Of a stretch of DNA of 64,000 bases, positions 44,583 through 57,168 are shown in pieces; the stretch's first letter is position 1, and each line of letters begins with the position of its first letter. Both the position numbers and the translations under genes were made by a program. The notes under the pieces were generated by a model. The model was not told the DNA's origin. It searched no databases and saw only the letters and a list, made by a program, of their open reading frames with translations. Source of the DNA: Cycas panzhihuaensis (Eukaryota > Cycadophyta); the NCBI GenBank assembly GCA_023213395.1, contig CM041465.1, positions 150,047,741 to 150,111,740 of the forward strand, read 5' to 3'.

Positions 44583-44911
44583 TGAAAGTTAGTGCAAGAG
44601 AGCAAAGTGGAGAATTAAACATATGTACTTAATCCATAGTGTAAATCATACACAAAAATTTTGTATTCAATCCATCTTGATTGAGTGTATAGATATTTCC
44701 TTTAGAGAGTTGGTATTGATAAACACTAGGGTTTTGAGCCAAATGAATAAATATATGGGAGGAGGGTGGGAGCCCTCCTCAACCTATAATTCAAAATAAT
44801 ATAAAATAATAAGTAACTGACATTAAAATACACTCATCATAACTTACCATTAAGGCATGTACAACTGTATATTCTGAAAGTGATGTTAGGTGATGGATAT
44901 TAACCCTAACA
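44583..44911 (-). repeat. Element I 5' LTR (right copy)
   Basis: 329 bp; adjacent primer site for initiator tRNA-Met at 44,570-44,581 (minus). Followed by ATTTT. Confidence 0.9.
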
Positions 44912-44988
44912 ATTTTTTAGCTCCCTGCATAGTGACTAATGAGTTTATACATTTTGTTGACACTTTACAAAGTGATCAAAGAACTTAT

Positions 44989-45661
44989 TGTTAGATAATA
45001 TGATAATAATATTTTGGAGGTTAAAATTTTTGCAGGTTGGTAGTGTAGTTTTCTTCCCAAACTTCCGCGAGGGGATCGAAGGGGGACGGGAACCCCCATT
45101 GGCTAGGGGGTGTAAGGGGCACTATAACCCCCCCCCCCCCCCCCCCCCCACAAAGAGAGGGTTTGGGGTAGCAGCCCTTGACCCAAAATGTTAGCACTGT
45201 AAAACATACTAAATTATAAAGAGAATCAGGATCGTTCATTTAAAATACCCTAGATTCTATGGTCAAGATTTGTGCCTTGTATGACTCTCTTATATAGCCT
45301 GATTTAGGGTGTTTTTCTATTATGTTGATAGTGTTTGATGTATTGGATGTGCTATACTGAGTAAAGGTAATTATTTATTATTTCTATAAGCATTCTATTA
45401 TAGAATATGTACATTTCTCTATTCTTGGATAATAAAGATTAATATATTTCCTATGTGGATATTTCCCTAGCACACTACTAGGGTTTTACTATGTTATATT
45501 AGGTGTATATATGATGATTTAGCTTTCTAATTCATTTATTGTATTATCTCTAGTTTAAGAACTTGCATATTAAATTTTTTGTTTCAATTTATATAACTAA
45601 TTAAAAAATAGTTTAGATCTTAGTGGAGATTTCTGGTTATTAGGACCTAATTTTCTCAACA
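44989..45661 (+). repeat. Element D 5' LTR
   Basis: Begins TGTTAGATAATATGA and ends TTCTCAACA. It contains an uninterrupted run of 22 C (45,128-45,149), which in the 3' LTR is only 9 C (49,796-49,804) and in solo LTR H is a broken C tract. Confidence 0.93.
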
Positions 45662-45663
45662 AG

Positions 45664-45675
45664 TGGTATTAGAGC
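45664..45675 (+). other. Primer binding site of element D
   Basis: TGGTATTAGAGC, one change from the initiator tRNA-Met complement TGGTATCAGAGC; the change is C to T. Confidence 0.9.
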
Positions 45676-45739
45676 CACTTTTATTTTTGTAGTGAGTTTG
45701 TGATAGTTTTGATGCAAACTTTTTCTACACCAAATAATA

Positions 45740-46530
45740 AAATTAGTAAATGAAAAGTTTGAGGTAGAGAAATTCAATGGGAAGAACAACTTTAAGTTAT
45801 GGAAGTTGAAACCGTATGATGTTTTTGGTACAACAAGGTTTACACAAAGCTCTTGTAGGAAAATCAAAGAAATTCATAGGGATGGATGATGATGAATGGG
45901 ATGATATAGATAAAAGGGATTTTAGCACAATATGATTGTGCTTGGAAGACACAGTTTTATTTAACATTTTAAGGGAGAAGATAGCAAGAGAATTATGGAC
46001 CTGATTAGAAGGCTTATATATGACCAAATTAGTGACAAATTAAATTTACTTGAAGAGACAACTGTACTCATTATAGATGAAGGAAAGTATAAAAATTGTT
46101 GATTATTTAAATATTTTTAATACTCTTATTTGTCAATTAGCTAGTATCAGTATCATGATTAAGGATGATGACAAGGCTATTACCTTATTATGTTTATTAC
46201 CAGAATCTTGGGATAATATTATAATCTCAATTAGTTTTAACACTACAGATGAATTAGACTATAATTATATTATGAGTGCTTTACTAACAAAAGAAGTGAA
46301 GAGAAATTCCAGTCTTAGAACCTCCACACCAGAAGCTATGATAGTAAGGGGTAGAATGATTAAGAGAGGACAAAGCTGTAGGGACACATCGAGGTCAAAA
46401 TCAAAAGGCAAGAAGAGTAAGCTCAGATATTGACATTGCAATAAGATAGGTCACCTCAAGCAGGATTGCTACAAAAGGAAGGAGTTTCAGAAAGAGGACG
46501 ATCCTATTAAGGAGGCTAATAAGGTGGAGT
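45740..46530 (+). pseudogene. gag: gag of element D
   Basis: Blocks in several frames: KFEVEKFNGKNNFKLWK at the start, GMDDDEWDDIDKRDFSTI, then an open part 46,077-46,433 with DYLNIFNTLICQLASI, LLCLLPESWDNIIISISF and a basic tail. The zinc knuckle remnant (HCNKIGHLKQDC) is at about 46,430-46,470, with the first Cys replaced through a stop/Tyr change. Typical copia capsid protein, broken. Confidence 0.85.
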
Positions 46531-46589
46531 CAAATTAAGGTAGAGATGATAATGTCTTAGTTGCTTGTAATATTTATCATTATTATCAT

Positions 46590-46830
46590 AACTGGTTATT
46601 AGATTTGGGTGCTTCATACCACATATGTCTACACAAGAGTTAGTTTTCATTATACCAACTTCTTGATGGTGGTGATGTACTTATAGGAAATGAGGTTTCC
46701 TATAGGATAGTGGGCATTGGTAGTATTAAAATTAAAATGTTTGATGGTATAATAAGAACATTAACTAAAGTTAGACATGTACCTAATCTAAAAAGGAATT
46801 TGATTTCCTTGGGTAAATTAAATTATGGTG
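46590..46830 (+). pseudogene. pol: Aspartic protease of element D
   Basis: Reads WLLDLGASYHICLHK where copia proteases have DSGAS or DTGAS; the Ser/Thr is Leu (TTG). It continues with GIGSIKIKMFDGIIRTLTKV and RHVPNLKRNLISLGKL. The altered active site means it is inactive. Confidence 0.85.
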
Positions 46831-46984
46831 GTTATAAGTACACAGGTCATGAAGGAGGCTTGAAGGTATTAAAGGGTGCCTTGGTTATTATGAAAGCATT
46901 AAAGAAAGGAAACCTTTATATTTTAGTAGGAAGTATATATGTCAACTATGTAGTTACAACATTAAAAATTACAAAAGATCCAGC

Positions 46985-47640
46985 TCAGTTATGGCATCAG
47001 AGACTTAGGCACATAAGTGAGAGAGGACTTAAGATACTAATGAACCATAAGTTACTTCTTAACTTATAGCTTTTAGATTTGATATTTTGTAAATATTATA
47101 TTTTTAGAAAGTACTATAGACTCAGGTTTAAAGTAGGCAGTCACACTAGTAAAGGTATTATGGATTATGTACATTTAGATGTGTGGGGACCAACCCCTAT
47201 AATATCTTATGAAGGATCATTGTACTTTATCGCATTTATAGATGATTACTCCAGAAAGATATTGGTCTATTTTTTGAAAAAGAAATTAAAAATTTTTAAT
47301 ATATTTAAGAAGTTTAAGACTCTGGCTAAGAAGAGCACTGGTACATTAATCAAATATTTAAGAACTAATAATAGAGGTAAGTTTAACTCCTTGAAGTTTG
47401 AAAACTATTATAGAAAAGTTAGGATTGAAAGGCATAAGACCACTAGGTATACTCTATAATATAATAGCATAGTTGAGCGCATGAATAAGACACTCTTAGA
47501 AATAACGACAAGCATGTTGAGTAATATAGGTATGGAGCAAGGTTTATGGTCAAAAAATATTTAAATAGCTTATTATTTAGTAAACAGGTCACCATCACTT
47601 ACAATAAACTACAAGATTCCTAAAGAGGTATGGACTGGAT
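46985..47640 (+). pseudogene. pol: Integrase of element D
   Basis: LWHQRLRHISERGLKIL is the zinc-finger His pair. The core has DYVHLDVWGPTPIISYEG (first Asp), FIDDYSRKILVYFLKKK, LRTNNRGKFNSLKFENY (expected D in T-D-x-G is Asn: RTNNRGKF) and NSIVERMNKTLLEI (Glu). It has several stops and a lost catalytic Asp. Confidence 0.85.
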
Positions 47641-48159
47641 ATCCATATGACTATTCAAATTAAAAAGTTTTGGTTGTGATGCTTATGCCTTGACTAATAA
47701 AAGTCAATATTAAAAGTTAAACTTGAAATCCAAGAGATGTATCTTTGTTAGTTATGGCGATAGAGATTGTGTGAAGGGATACAGGTTATGGGATCCTACT
47801 GCCCATAAAATCTCTATTAGCAAAGATATTATATTTGATGAATCTCCCTTTCTAAAATTAGATAGTATAGAAGTTAAAGTAAAACATAAGCAGGAAGCTA
47901 GATATCAATAGGTTAAGCTTGAGACCTAGCCATCTTTGGAAATAGAAGAGTAGGAAGACCTTTTTAAAGATTAATCTACAGTAGATTTATAGAAGTATAT
48001 GGACACTCCTCCAACTGTTAGAAGATCTATGCGAGTTAGTCATCTACTTGACAAGTACAACCCCTCTATTTCTATTAGTTTAGTTTCTAATGACGGTGAG
48101 CCTACATGCTATCAGGAAGTAGTAGATGATATCCATAGTGAGAAGTAGAAGAGGGCTAT

Positions 48160-48800
48160 ATAGTAAGAGATAGATGCTTTAAAGGAAAATAATTCATGGG
48201 ACTTGGTAGAACTTCCACATGGTAGGAAGATTGTTAGTTGTAAATGGGTTTTCAAAAATAAAATAGATGTTGATAGAAATGTTGACAAATATAGGGCAAG
48301 ATTGGTCTCTAAAGGTTTTGCACAGAAAGTAGGTATTGACTTTCATGAGATCTTTTCACCAATTATCAAACTTGTTTCAAATTAGGTTCTATTAGCATTG
48401 GTAGCTTCTCTTAATTTAGAGTTAGAGTAAATAGATATAAAAATAACTTTTCTACATGGAGATTTAGATAAGGAGATCTATATGGATCAGTTAGAAGGGT
48501 TTGTATAGGATGGCAGGAAAAGACTTGTTTACAGGCTCAAGAAATCATTATATGGCCTAAAGTAATCACTTAGGTAATGGTACAAGAAGTTTGATGCCTT
48601 CATGGAGAGCCAAAATTTTAAAAGAAATGAGTATGATTATTATGTTTACTTTAAATTCTTGGATAATAGCTTATTCATTATCTTAGTATTGTATGTTAAT
48701 GACATGCTAGTTATAACTAAGATTATGGAAGAAATCAATAAATTAAAGTCTCAATTGGCTAGGGCTTTTGATATAAAGGATCTAGGAGCTATAAAATAAA
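48160..48800 (+). pseudogene. pol: Reverse transcriptase of element D
   Basis: ALKENNSWDLVELPHGRKIV, CKWVFKNKIDVDRNVDKYRA, RLVSKGFAQKVGIDFHEIFS, then stops, then ITFLHGDLDKEIYMDQLEGF, KSLYGLK-stop-SLR-stop-WYKKFD and the catalytic segment LVLYVNDMLVI, in which the first Asp of YVDD is Asn. Several stops replace Gln (the family has YGLKQSPRQW), consistent with CAA/CAG to TAA/TAG change. Confidence 0.9.
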
Positions 48801-49129
48801 TCTTAGGTATGGAGATATATAGAGATAGGAAAAATAGTAAGCTATGGTTATCACAACAGAAATATATGGAGAAGGTGCTAACTAGATTTGGTATGGTAAA
48901 TGTGAAACCAATGAGTATCCCATTGGCTTCCCATGTCAAGAAGAAAAGGATTTTATGTCTCGTGTACCTTATACCAGTGCAATAGAAAGTTTGATGTATG
49001 CCATGGTATGTATAAGACTTAACATTTCACATGCAATCGATGTAGTTAGTAGGTCTATAGCAAATCTAGGAAAGGAACATTAGGGAGTAGTGAAATAGGT
49101 TCTTTGGCATTTAAGAGACACATGTGATT

Positions 49130-49626
49130 ATTGCATCACCTTTGGAGGTATAGGTAATCAGGTTTGTGGATATACTGATTCAAACTTTGTAGGGGATTTA
49201 GATAAGAGAAGGTCTACTTTAGGTTATGTATTTACTCTTGTAAATAGTCTGGTTAGTTAGATGTTAAAATTGTAGAGTATAATTACATTATCAACTATAA
49301 AAGTAGAATATGTTATTGCAACATGTGCTTGTAAAGAAGTAATATGGTTGCAGGGTCTATTGCTTGAGCTTGGAAGGAAAAAGAAAAAGGTAAAGGTACT
49401 TTGTGACAATCAAAGTGCCATTTACTTAGTAAAGAATCTAGTTTATCATAGTAAGATAAAGCATATTGCTCTTAAGTACCATTTTATTAGACAAGTTGTG
49501 GAAGAAGGTGGAGTGGCACTTGAGAATATTAATATAAAACAGAATTATGCTGATATGTTTACAAAACCAGTACTATTGGAGAAGTTCAAATGGTGTTTGA
49601 ATTCTCTTGGCTTACAAGAAAGGTGA
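49130..49626 (+). pseudogene. pol: RNase H of element D
   Basis: Begins YTDSNFVGDLDKRRSTLGYV, then STIKVEYVIATCACKEVIWL, and an open frame 49,348-49,626 with VLCDNQSAIYLVKNLVYHSK, HIALKYHFIRQVVEEGG and YADMFTKPV, ending LNSLGLQER. Two stops (Trp and Gln positions) interrupt the first half. Confidence 0.88.
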
Positions 49627-49674
49627 TGAATGGTCTAGGAAAGGTATCAAGTAAATTATTATTAAGGTAGAGAT

Positions 49675-50313
49675 TGTTAGATAATATGACAACAATGTTT
49701 TAGATGATAAAATTTTGATAGGTTGGTAGTGAAACTTACCACCTAAACTTTTACAAGGAGTGCCCCTTGGCCAAGGGGTGTAAGGGGTACCAGAACCCCC
49801 CCCATAAAGAGAGGGTTCAGGGGTGGTAGCCCCTGACCTAAAAAGCTAGTATTATAAAACATACCAAATTGTAAAGAGAATTGGGATTGTTCATTCAAAA
49901 CACCCTAAATTCTATGGTCGAGATTTGTACCTTGTATGACTCTCTCACATAGCCTGATTTAAAGTGGTTTTTTTATTGTGTTGATGGTCAATATATTGGA
50001 TGTATTGTATTGAGTAGAGACAACTAGTTGTTATTACTATAAGTATTTTGTTATAGATTATATATATTTCTCTATTCTTAAATAATAAAGATTGATACAT
50101 TTCCTATGTGGATGTTTCCCTAGCACACTATTAGGGATTTACTATGTTATATCAGGTCTATGTATAATGCTTTGTCTTTCTAATTCATTTATTATATTAT
50201 CTTTAGTTTAAGAACTTGCATGTTAAATTTTAGTTTCAATTCTTGTAACTAGCTGCAAAATAGTTTAGATCTTGGTGGTAGTTTCTGGTTATTAGGATCT
50301 AGTATTCTCAACA
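49675..50313 (+). repeat. Element D 3' LTR
   Basis: 639 bp, preceded by AAGGTAGAGAT and followed by CTTAT. Shorter than the 5' copy by a shorter C tract and scattered deletions. Confidence 0.93.
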
Positions 50314-50519
50314 CTTATAGTCAATATTTCTTACTAAAATCAATATATACTATTATAGGGCTAGTTAAGGCATATTGTTTTCTCATGGTTATGTTGTATT
50401 TTACATTGAATATGGGTAGAAAATATTTATTTTCCTATTCAAGTAAATTACCTTAAACTTCTTATCATAATCCTTTATGTATTGGTCAATAACACCTATC
50501 TGATTAGTGGAATATGGTA

Positions 50520-51095
50520 TCAAATGAAAAGAGATCTATCAATGTATGGTATATTGACTCAGGTGCCTCTAGGCACATGATAGGTAGACTAGAATTATTC
50601 AGATATATGTGAAAAGCCATTGGACACACAATTGTCTTAGGCAACAATAAGGTTCTTGCTGTCAAAGGCATAGAGGAAGTCCTAAGAATTACTCCTTATT
50701 GTAATGATTACTATATAGAAAATGTTTTATATGTTAAAGGTTTAAAAATAAACCTAATTTCTATCATTCAAATAGGGTAAAATAGGATAAGAATTCTCTT
50801 TAAAGACAAAAATCTATCATTAATGATCATAAAAGAAAAATAATCATAGAAGGAGTGAGGGACAACTATCTTTATAAGCTCTTAGGTAAGTCTATAAACC
50901 AAAGAGTATACTTGACTATAGACATATCTAATAAGATTTAGTTGTAGCATGAAAGATTGGGACATCTATATTTTTCTGGCCTTAAGTTAATGAATAAAAT
51001 AAATATGGTATATGATATTCCAAAATTTAAGGTAAAAGAGGGTATTTATGAACCCTATGCATTTAAAAAATAACACAAGGAAAAGTTTCATTGAT
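50520..51095 (+). pseudogene. pol: Element J: decayed copia protease and integrase N terminus
   Basis: The plus strand reads VWYIDSGASRHMIGRLELF, an intact copia protease active-site block, then VLGNNKVLAVKGIEEVL, NVLYVKGLKINLISIIQ and, after stops, HERLGHLYFSGLKLMNK (integrase zinc finger, about 50,950). Nothing further was followed after about 51,095. It differs from D in sequence, so it is another old copia copy. Confidence 0.8.
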
Positions 51096-51099
51096 GTAC

Positions 51100-54000
51100 T
51101 TTTGCTCTATATAATGGGTATATTCCAATATGGTATTAGTATAAAATTCTAAATTCTTACAAGTTCTAAGGGCCTATATAAGAAGGGTGTGATATACATA
51201 CAATAAAAAGATTATTATAGTCAACTAGAGCATTTATAAGTAAGTTGAATGTCTCATGTAGTTAATAATAATATTAGATATGCAATAATATAATGAAATC
51301 CATCTTATACTATGGCTAATTAATTACATTATGTTGTTTTCTTATGCTTGATATCCTCAACATATTTAACTTTGTCAAAAATTCCAACTCATTTTAGCCA
51401 TCGATTCATAGATCAAATAATAATTTCATATCTATTTTAAAGATTTCAAGTTTATTATAAGTAGAATTTGTAATGACCTTTACCATTTGATGCCCTTATT
51501 CTTATCTAATCTTAAGAATCTTCTCTAATTTCCTTTTCCACCTATAATATTAGTTAAGATATTGTCTTCTATATCTTGTATGTGTTTCCTTAAATTTTAT
51601 CCTTTTTAGTCCTAAAGTATTATTTCCTCTTTATTTTTACATTATCTAGGTTGGTTTATTTGATGTGATGTTGTTGTGCTCTATGAGTACCTATTTTTAG
51701 GGTGATAATGATTAGAAAATTTAGCTTAACCATGTAGGGAATGAAGGCCTATCCCTATTGTACTATTAGCCACCTCTCATTTATTATGACTTGGCTTTTA
51801 TTAAGACTTTGTTATGAGTTTATCTATTTATTTATGCTTAAGAATTGCTACCTATTTAACTTTTTTAATTTTAGTAGTATCATCTTACCATATTAATGTT
51901 TATCACATTATTTTTTTGGGTGGTATCTCACCAAGTTTACATTGGCTCTTCTAAAAATCTAATGGTGTGTAACACGTCACCATAAATTATAGTGGTACTA
52001 CCAAAATTAGTGGTATAACTAGTCTAAGTTTGGTAGTACATTACCTAATTTTGGTAGTATTATTTGTTACACTCCAAAAATGGAGAAAATCTTGATTTTT
52101 ACATCTTTTTTAATTTAATTTTGGTTTTTCTACTAGACTAAATATAACATGGGATACTATGGGCCAAAATACAAGTGGCTTCTTATCAAAACCATCTTAC
52201 GAGGTACTTTACTTAATCCTATAAGCTCATTTGGTATGGGATCATTTTTCACTCCTTAGATCTTTTATTACTCTTTTGGTTATCCTCTTACTTTGATCTC
52301 TTTCTTGTGAGCTTGCATTATTGTGTATACTTGTTTCATAATTATTAGATACTTGTGTAACGAGTGAGTAATATAGTTTTATAGAAGTCATGATGATCCT
52401 TGTTTGTTTGTGAAGTAAAATGACTAGTTGGAGTGCATTTGATCAGTCCTTTAGTGCCCCATTACTTAGGAGTCACTCTTTATCATTTTGGCCTATAAAA
52501 ATCATATTTTTCCAAACTTTTATCAAAAATTTCTTGCTCTAATTTGTCATTATTATCCCTCTACTTTTGATTTTGTAAGGGAATTAGTGGGAATTTTGTT
52601 TCCTTCTTCTTTAAGGAATAGGGGTTGCTATTAATTTACTTCTTCCAGGTCATTTGCTTAAGTGAGAATTGTTGTGGCTAATCTTTCATGAATTTACTTA
52701 TGCTATTCTTAATTTTTAAAGTGTATTTCATTCATTGGCTTATGGTTTATTGTTTATTTCTTGTTGACATTTGTGGTTTAGCTTCTAATCAATGGACTCA
52801 CCCTTGATTATAATATTGTTTGGACTAATTTACCTTATATAATCTCAACCAGTTTGATTACTTATTCTTTGTCTCCCCTCCCCTCTTACATCCTAGCAAT
52901 ACAAGTGGTTTAATTAGCATTATGAGCATGATTCTAAGGTGTCCTCCTATAAATATTATATTGATTCAAAACTTATTTATGTATGCCTATTTGTGACCTA
53001 TGAGTGGGTTATTTATCAAGTGAAGTCTATTGTAGATTATGGAAGGTTTTTAAACCATATATGGTATAAGGTACCTAGAGCCTATTAGGTATCTAATAAG
53101 CCTAAAGCATGTTAGTACCTATGTCTAAAGAGCATGTTGGTGCTTGAGTTATGAAAATCTAGCCAAGAGTGGAGGTGTTGTAATCATTTCAATTCCAATG
53201 GAGGTTTGTTGCATGTTTTTATTCCTTTTTAGGTTATTCATATGTGCATTTTTTTAGAGTATATATAAGTGTTACATGTATATCTAAGAATAGGGCTTTA
53301 TATGTAGACCCGATTACCCTATTGAAGTTAGTTAAGTGGTGAGGAGTGGCACTCATATTGTGCCCTTTATATGATGATAGAGACATGATTGATGAAGATG
53401 GTTGTCAACATGATCTAGTGTAACAAATGCACTGGCACATGTTTGAAGAATATTTGTTTTGGGGGAAGTATTGTAGAGTTTATTAATCATGTACAAACCT
53501 ATGTATAAGAAGTTTATAGGTTGGTTGTGTATGCAATTAAGGGTTCACAGGTTTAAGAAAGGATCCTAATAATAGGTTGGAGTGTTTATTATTCAATGTT
53601 ATTAGTGGATGTATACACCAAGTTAACCATCTATGCTTGATGGTTGAAACTAAATAATAGTTTATGTAGATGTTAAGTGATTGTATTGGTGATTTTGAGC
53701 ATTTCTTTTATTGGTATAAGGAAATTACATAATGGAGGATGTGAATTTAAGGTTTCAAAGCCTATTGCAGTGGAAAATTTAAAGTATAATATTTATTTGG
53801 TTAGTAGTATATTTTTGTATTTAGAGGTGACCTTTCTCTATTTTCCTAAATATTTTAAGATTATTTTTATGTGTTGGGGTTGTTATTATGTATGGATTGT
53901 AGATCTATAGTTAGTTTTATAATCAATAGTAAATTTGTAGAGGGAAAATTATATGTAGGCTTTGGGTGCTTACTATGTATTTGGGTAATTTTGGATCACA

Positions 54001-56517
54001 TTGGGCACCTCCCAAAAGTCAAAAAATGGTGTTGGGAATGTATTGGAGGATGGCACTCCCTTCTATAGGCTTAGAGTTATAATTTTAGCCCTCTAAGATT
54101 GAGTAAACATCATCAGATGGCGCACAATGATGAAAATGAGCTCACACAACTACATGTAAGTTATGAAGTAAACAACCATTGAAAATTTTATGATATTTGA
54201 TATCCTAATATTTTAAAATATTAAGAATCATATTAAGCTATTTTAAAACATGTTTTATGGTCCAAGGATCCCCTTGGGTAGTCATATGATGTGTTAGTGT
54301 GACCGAGAGCTAATGTTAATATGGCCTTAAATTCTATTTTTTACCTTTTTTGCCATTTTAAAGATTCATACTAAAAAAGATAATAATATCTCCTTCATAC
54401 AATACTAGAATTTAATTTCATTAGTTGTATTAGAAAGATGACTCATATAACTTTGTAATAACTAGTCGCATGATATGCTTTGGACATTTTTTGTGGTAGT
54501 TTTAATGGCTTTTTTACTTTTGTTTTATAAGTAATTATATGAGTTAAAACTTAGAGCCTATTCCTAGAAAAATGAAGTGTTTTGTCACATATTTTTTCTT
54601 GGATAAACATTTATATAGGATTTTTCCATAGTGTAGTGAATGGACTTATGATATTTTAGCTTAGTTTTCTCTTCGAGATGTAGCTTTAGGCAAAATGGAC
54701 TAGAAATAGATAAAATAAGTGCATGATAAAGTTATTTGATAAGAAGATATTAGTGAATCATATATATGAAGGCCATTCTAGAGGATCGATAGGTACAATA
54801 GCTAGTTACCTATATGTACTAGTAGATCTTTAGGTTTTATGTAAACCCATCACCATAATTAAAGCAATTATATGAGAATGATTAAATATTAAGAGGATAA
54901 TATTGAATAAGGATCAATCCATGTATTTATTAAATTGATGGTTTCCCTTTTTTATGTGTATTAGGGGGTCATAGTATACATACTTCTTTAGGTATTTGGT
55001 TATTAGTTGACCAAGTGGCTTCCTAATTTATGAGTGGATAACCATTAGTGGCATGCATGTATAAATATATTTTGTATTTTATAATATAGTTTAGAGATGT
55101 TTATTTCCTACAAGTATATTGTGTTATGTGTTTGTACTTATTTATTTATTTATTTACACTTATATAACTTTATAGTCTTTATGTTTTTGATGTTATATAT
55201 CAAATCATAATGATTATTTATATAATTTTAACAACATTTAAGTATAATTAGAGTACGACATTTTCATTCTTACTTTGAAATTTTTTTAGAGTATACTTTT
55301 AATTACTCTTGTTGAAAAAAAATTGAGTTATATTTATATTTTAAAAAATTAATCTTTTTATATTTTGTAATAAAAGGGATTTAACTAACATCCTCTTTTC
55401 ATAAGATTATCTTGGTTTTGTATTATAGTTTCTAGCCTTTTTAGGCTTTTGAGATACTTTTTCTTGGACCTAAAGTAATACACCCTTAAAGCAAAAAGTT
55501 AAAAATCACTAAAGTAGAAATCAATAAAGATAAAAATCATTAAATATAAAAAACTAAAAAGAATCCCAAAGTATAATCCTTTTTTGCCTTACCCTTATTT
55601 CTTGTCATTTTGTTCAAGTTGTTTATGAAATTTACTCATTTCCCTTATTGCTTAGGTATACAAATATAATTGTGAAGAGGAAAGCCATTTGTAAATGCAC
55701 TTAGAGATTAGATCCTCTGATTGCTTATTTTCTTTTGTAAAGTTACATTTTTTATCTTAATTATTTCCTTTACACAACTTACTTGGCATGTTTAGTTAGG
55801 CTAGATTTACATTTAATTGATGTTATTTATATGAAGCATAATAGTTGCATCTCATTATTACTTGCACTCATTACATATTATGAACCCCAATATAGTAGGA
55901 ATAACATTCACAAAGATTGTCACACTCACACATATGGAAATGGTCATTAGAAAATAGTCACCTCACTATCAGTGTATTATATGAGAGGGGTTGATGAGGT
56001 ATAAGAAGATAAAGACTTTCTCTTTAGGTGAACTTATAAGAAGAACCATAGGGATTTCCCAAGCTTTTAAGCAAGACCCTTAATTAGGATCTGTCATTGT
56101 TAGCTAAGCACACTTGGTGATAAGTTGGCATATGAAGTGAGGTATAGTTAGGCACCAATACCCAAGCCTTAGACAGAACCCACTTAACATACCAAGGGTA
56201 TAGAAAAAGTAGTAGAGATCTTATAAATTTTCTTCTTTCAATTCCTCCCCACTTCTTTATTCCCTTTCTTTGTTTTTGTTCTTCTTTATAACTTCACTTG
56301 ACTCATCATTATTATTCACACAAGTCTCATTATCACCTACCCTTATTTTCTCAAGTCATTCATTGACCCTTATCTTCATTCAACTATGTATTAAGTCATA
56401 CCTTGAGTAAGTTGTTTAAACCTATTATCACACCTTGTTGGGTACCTTTTTGTCCTACACTCCCTCTTCTTGTGAGAGGGCTAATTTATTTAGGACCTTC
56501 TAAATCCTAAATGAACA
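51100..56517. other. AT-rich decayed repeat, probably including the LTR of element K
   Basis: 5.4 kb without a supported gene; the frames at 53,677-53,910 and 53,871-54,068 are unrecognised and probably accidental. At 51,985-52,060 a cluster of GGTA[CG]TAC/GTGGTATAAC motifs resembles the palindromic motif of A and B. The right part must hold the 5' LTR of K, because a primer-site-like motif shared with B follows at 56,521, but its left boundary was not found. Confidence 0.4.
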
Positions 56518-57163
56518 TTGTGGTGACCATACTTAGGAAGTGCCATACTCACTTACCCTTGTAATTGAAGTATTACCTTATCTTATTCTTTTAAGAATCT
56601 CTCATTTCTTCCTTATTATTTTCCTTTATACGTTAGTTTTACTTCTTATTTAACCATTCATGATAGTGAATAAGAAGAAATCTCTCACTTTTAAGATGAC
56701 TAGACATTCTATTGGTATCTAAGAAATTCTCCCTAGAGTGCATGATTCTATTTCTTTATCTGAGGTTCATAAGATTAAGATCCTTATGGGATTTGATCTA
56801 GGGATCATTATGACCTTTCAATCTCCTCCCCCACCTCCTTATCATTCTCATCCTTCCTTCACTCATCCTAGTAGTACTTCCATTCTACTCATTACACTTG
56901 GCTTTTTTTATTTTGGAATAACTCCCTCCTAAAGAGTCTTCCCCTCTTTAATGCATACCTTATGTAGACTTAAAGCCTTCTCCTTATTAAGGCATTCATC
57001 CACCTTCTAATGACCCTTTCCTTGAATGCCTTAGGTTAAGTTACCTCACATATGTAAGTAGTTCTCATGTGCCTTTCTAAGAGGATACTACTTCCTATTA
57101 TCCATCCTCTACCCACTTTGTTCCACCACTCTTTCAAGATATCATACCTTTATCAGGTACTAA
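56518..57163 (+). pseudogene. gag: Element K: leader and gag N terminus of a decayed Tat element
   Basis: An LTR-like end (AACA at 56,517) is followed by TGGTGACCATACTTAGGAAG, which aligns with the motif after the element B 5' LTR. A gag-like start follows near 56,650, with a Pro/Ser/His-rich stretch (FQSPPPPPYHSHPSFTHPS) comparable with the proline-rich N terminus of the B gag. It is interrupted by element F at 57,168. Confidence 0.6.
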
Positions 57164-57168
57164 TATCT

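Larger units (their letters stand above)
40838..44911 (-). mobile_element. Element I: non-autonomous copia-type element with gag only
   Basis: LTRs of exactly 329 bp (40,838-41,166 and 44,583-44,911) with target duplication ATTTT (40,833-40,837; 44,912-44,916). Orientation is minus: the primer site TGGTATCAGAGT lies next to the right LTR (44,581-44,570) and the polypurine tract AAGGGGGAGAA next to the left LTR (41,177-41,167). The left LTR outer end is TT instead of TG, a point change. Internally there is a gag ORF remnant directly before the 3' LTR and about 2.7 kb of non-coding leader, with no protease, integrase or RT seen. This matches the description of terminal-repeat elements with a gag domain (TR-GAG). 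Confidence 0.85.
44989..50313 (+). mobile_element. Element D: complete but dead Ty1/copia retrotransposon
   Basis: 5,325 bp with LTRs at 44,989-45,661 (673 bp) and 49,675-50,313 (639 bp), target duplication CTTAT (44,984-44,988; 50,314-50,318), primer site and AAGGTAGAGAT polypurine tract. The order gag, protease, integrase, RT, RNase H defines Ty1/copia. LTRs are clearly diverged. Dozens of stops, many at Gln or Trp positions, show long decay without selection. Confidence 0.95.

Noticed and set aside
53440-53480. TTTTGGGGGAAG near 53,467 considered as a polypurine tract before another LTR.
   Set aside because: No matching LTR end, target duplication or second copy could be found.
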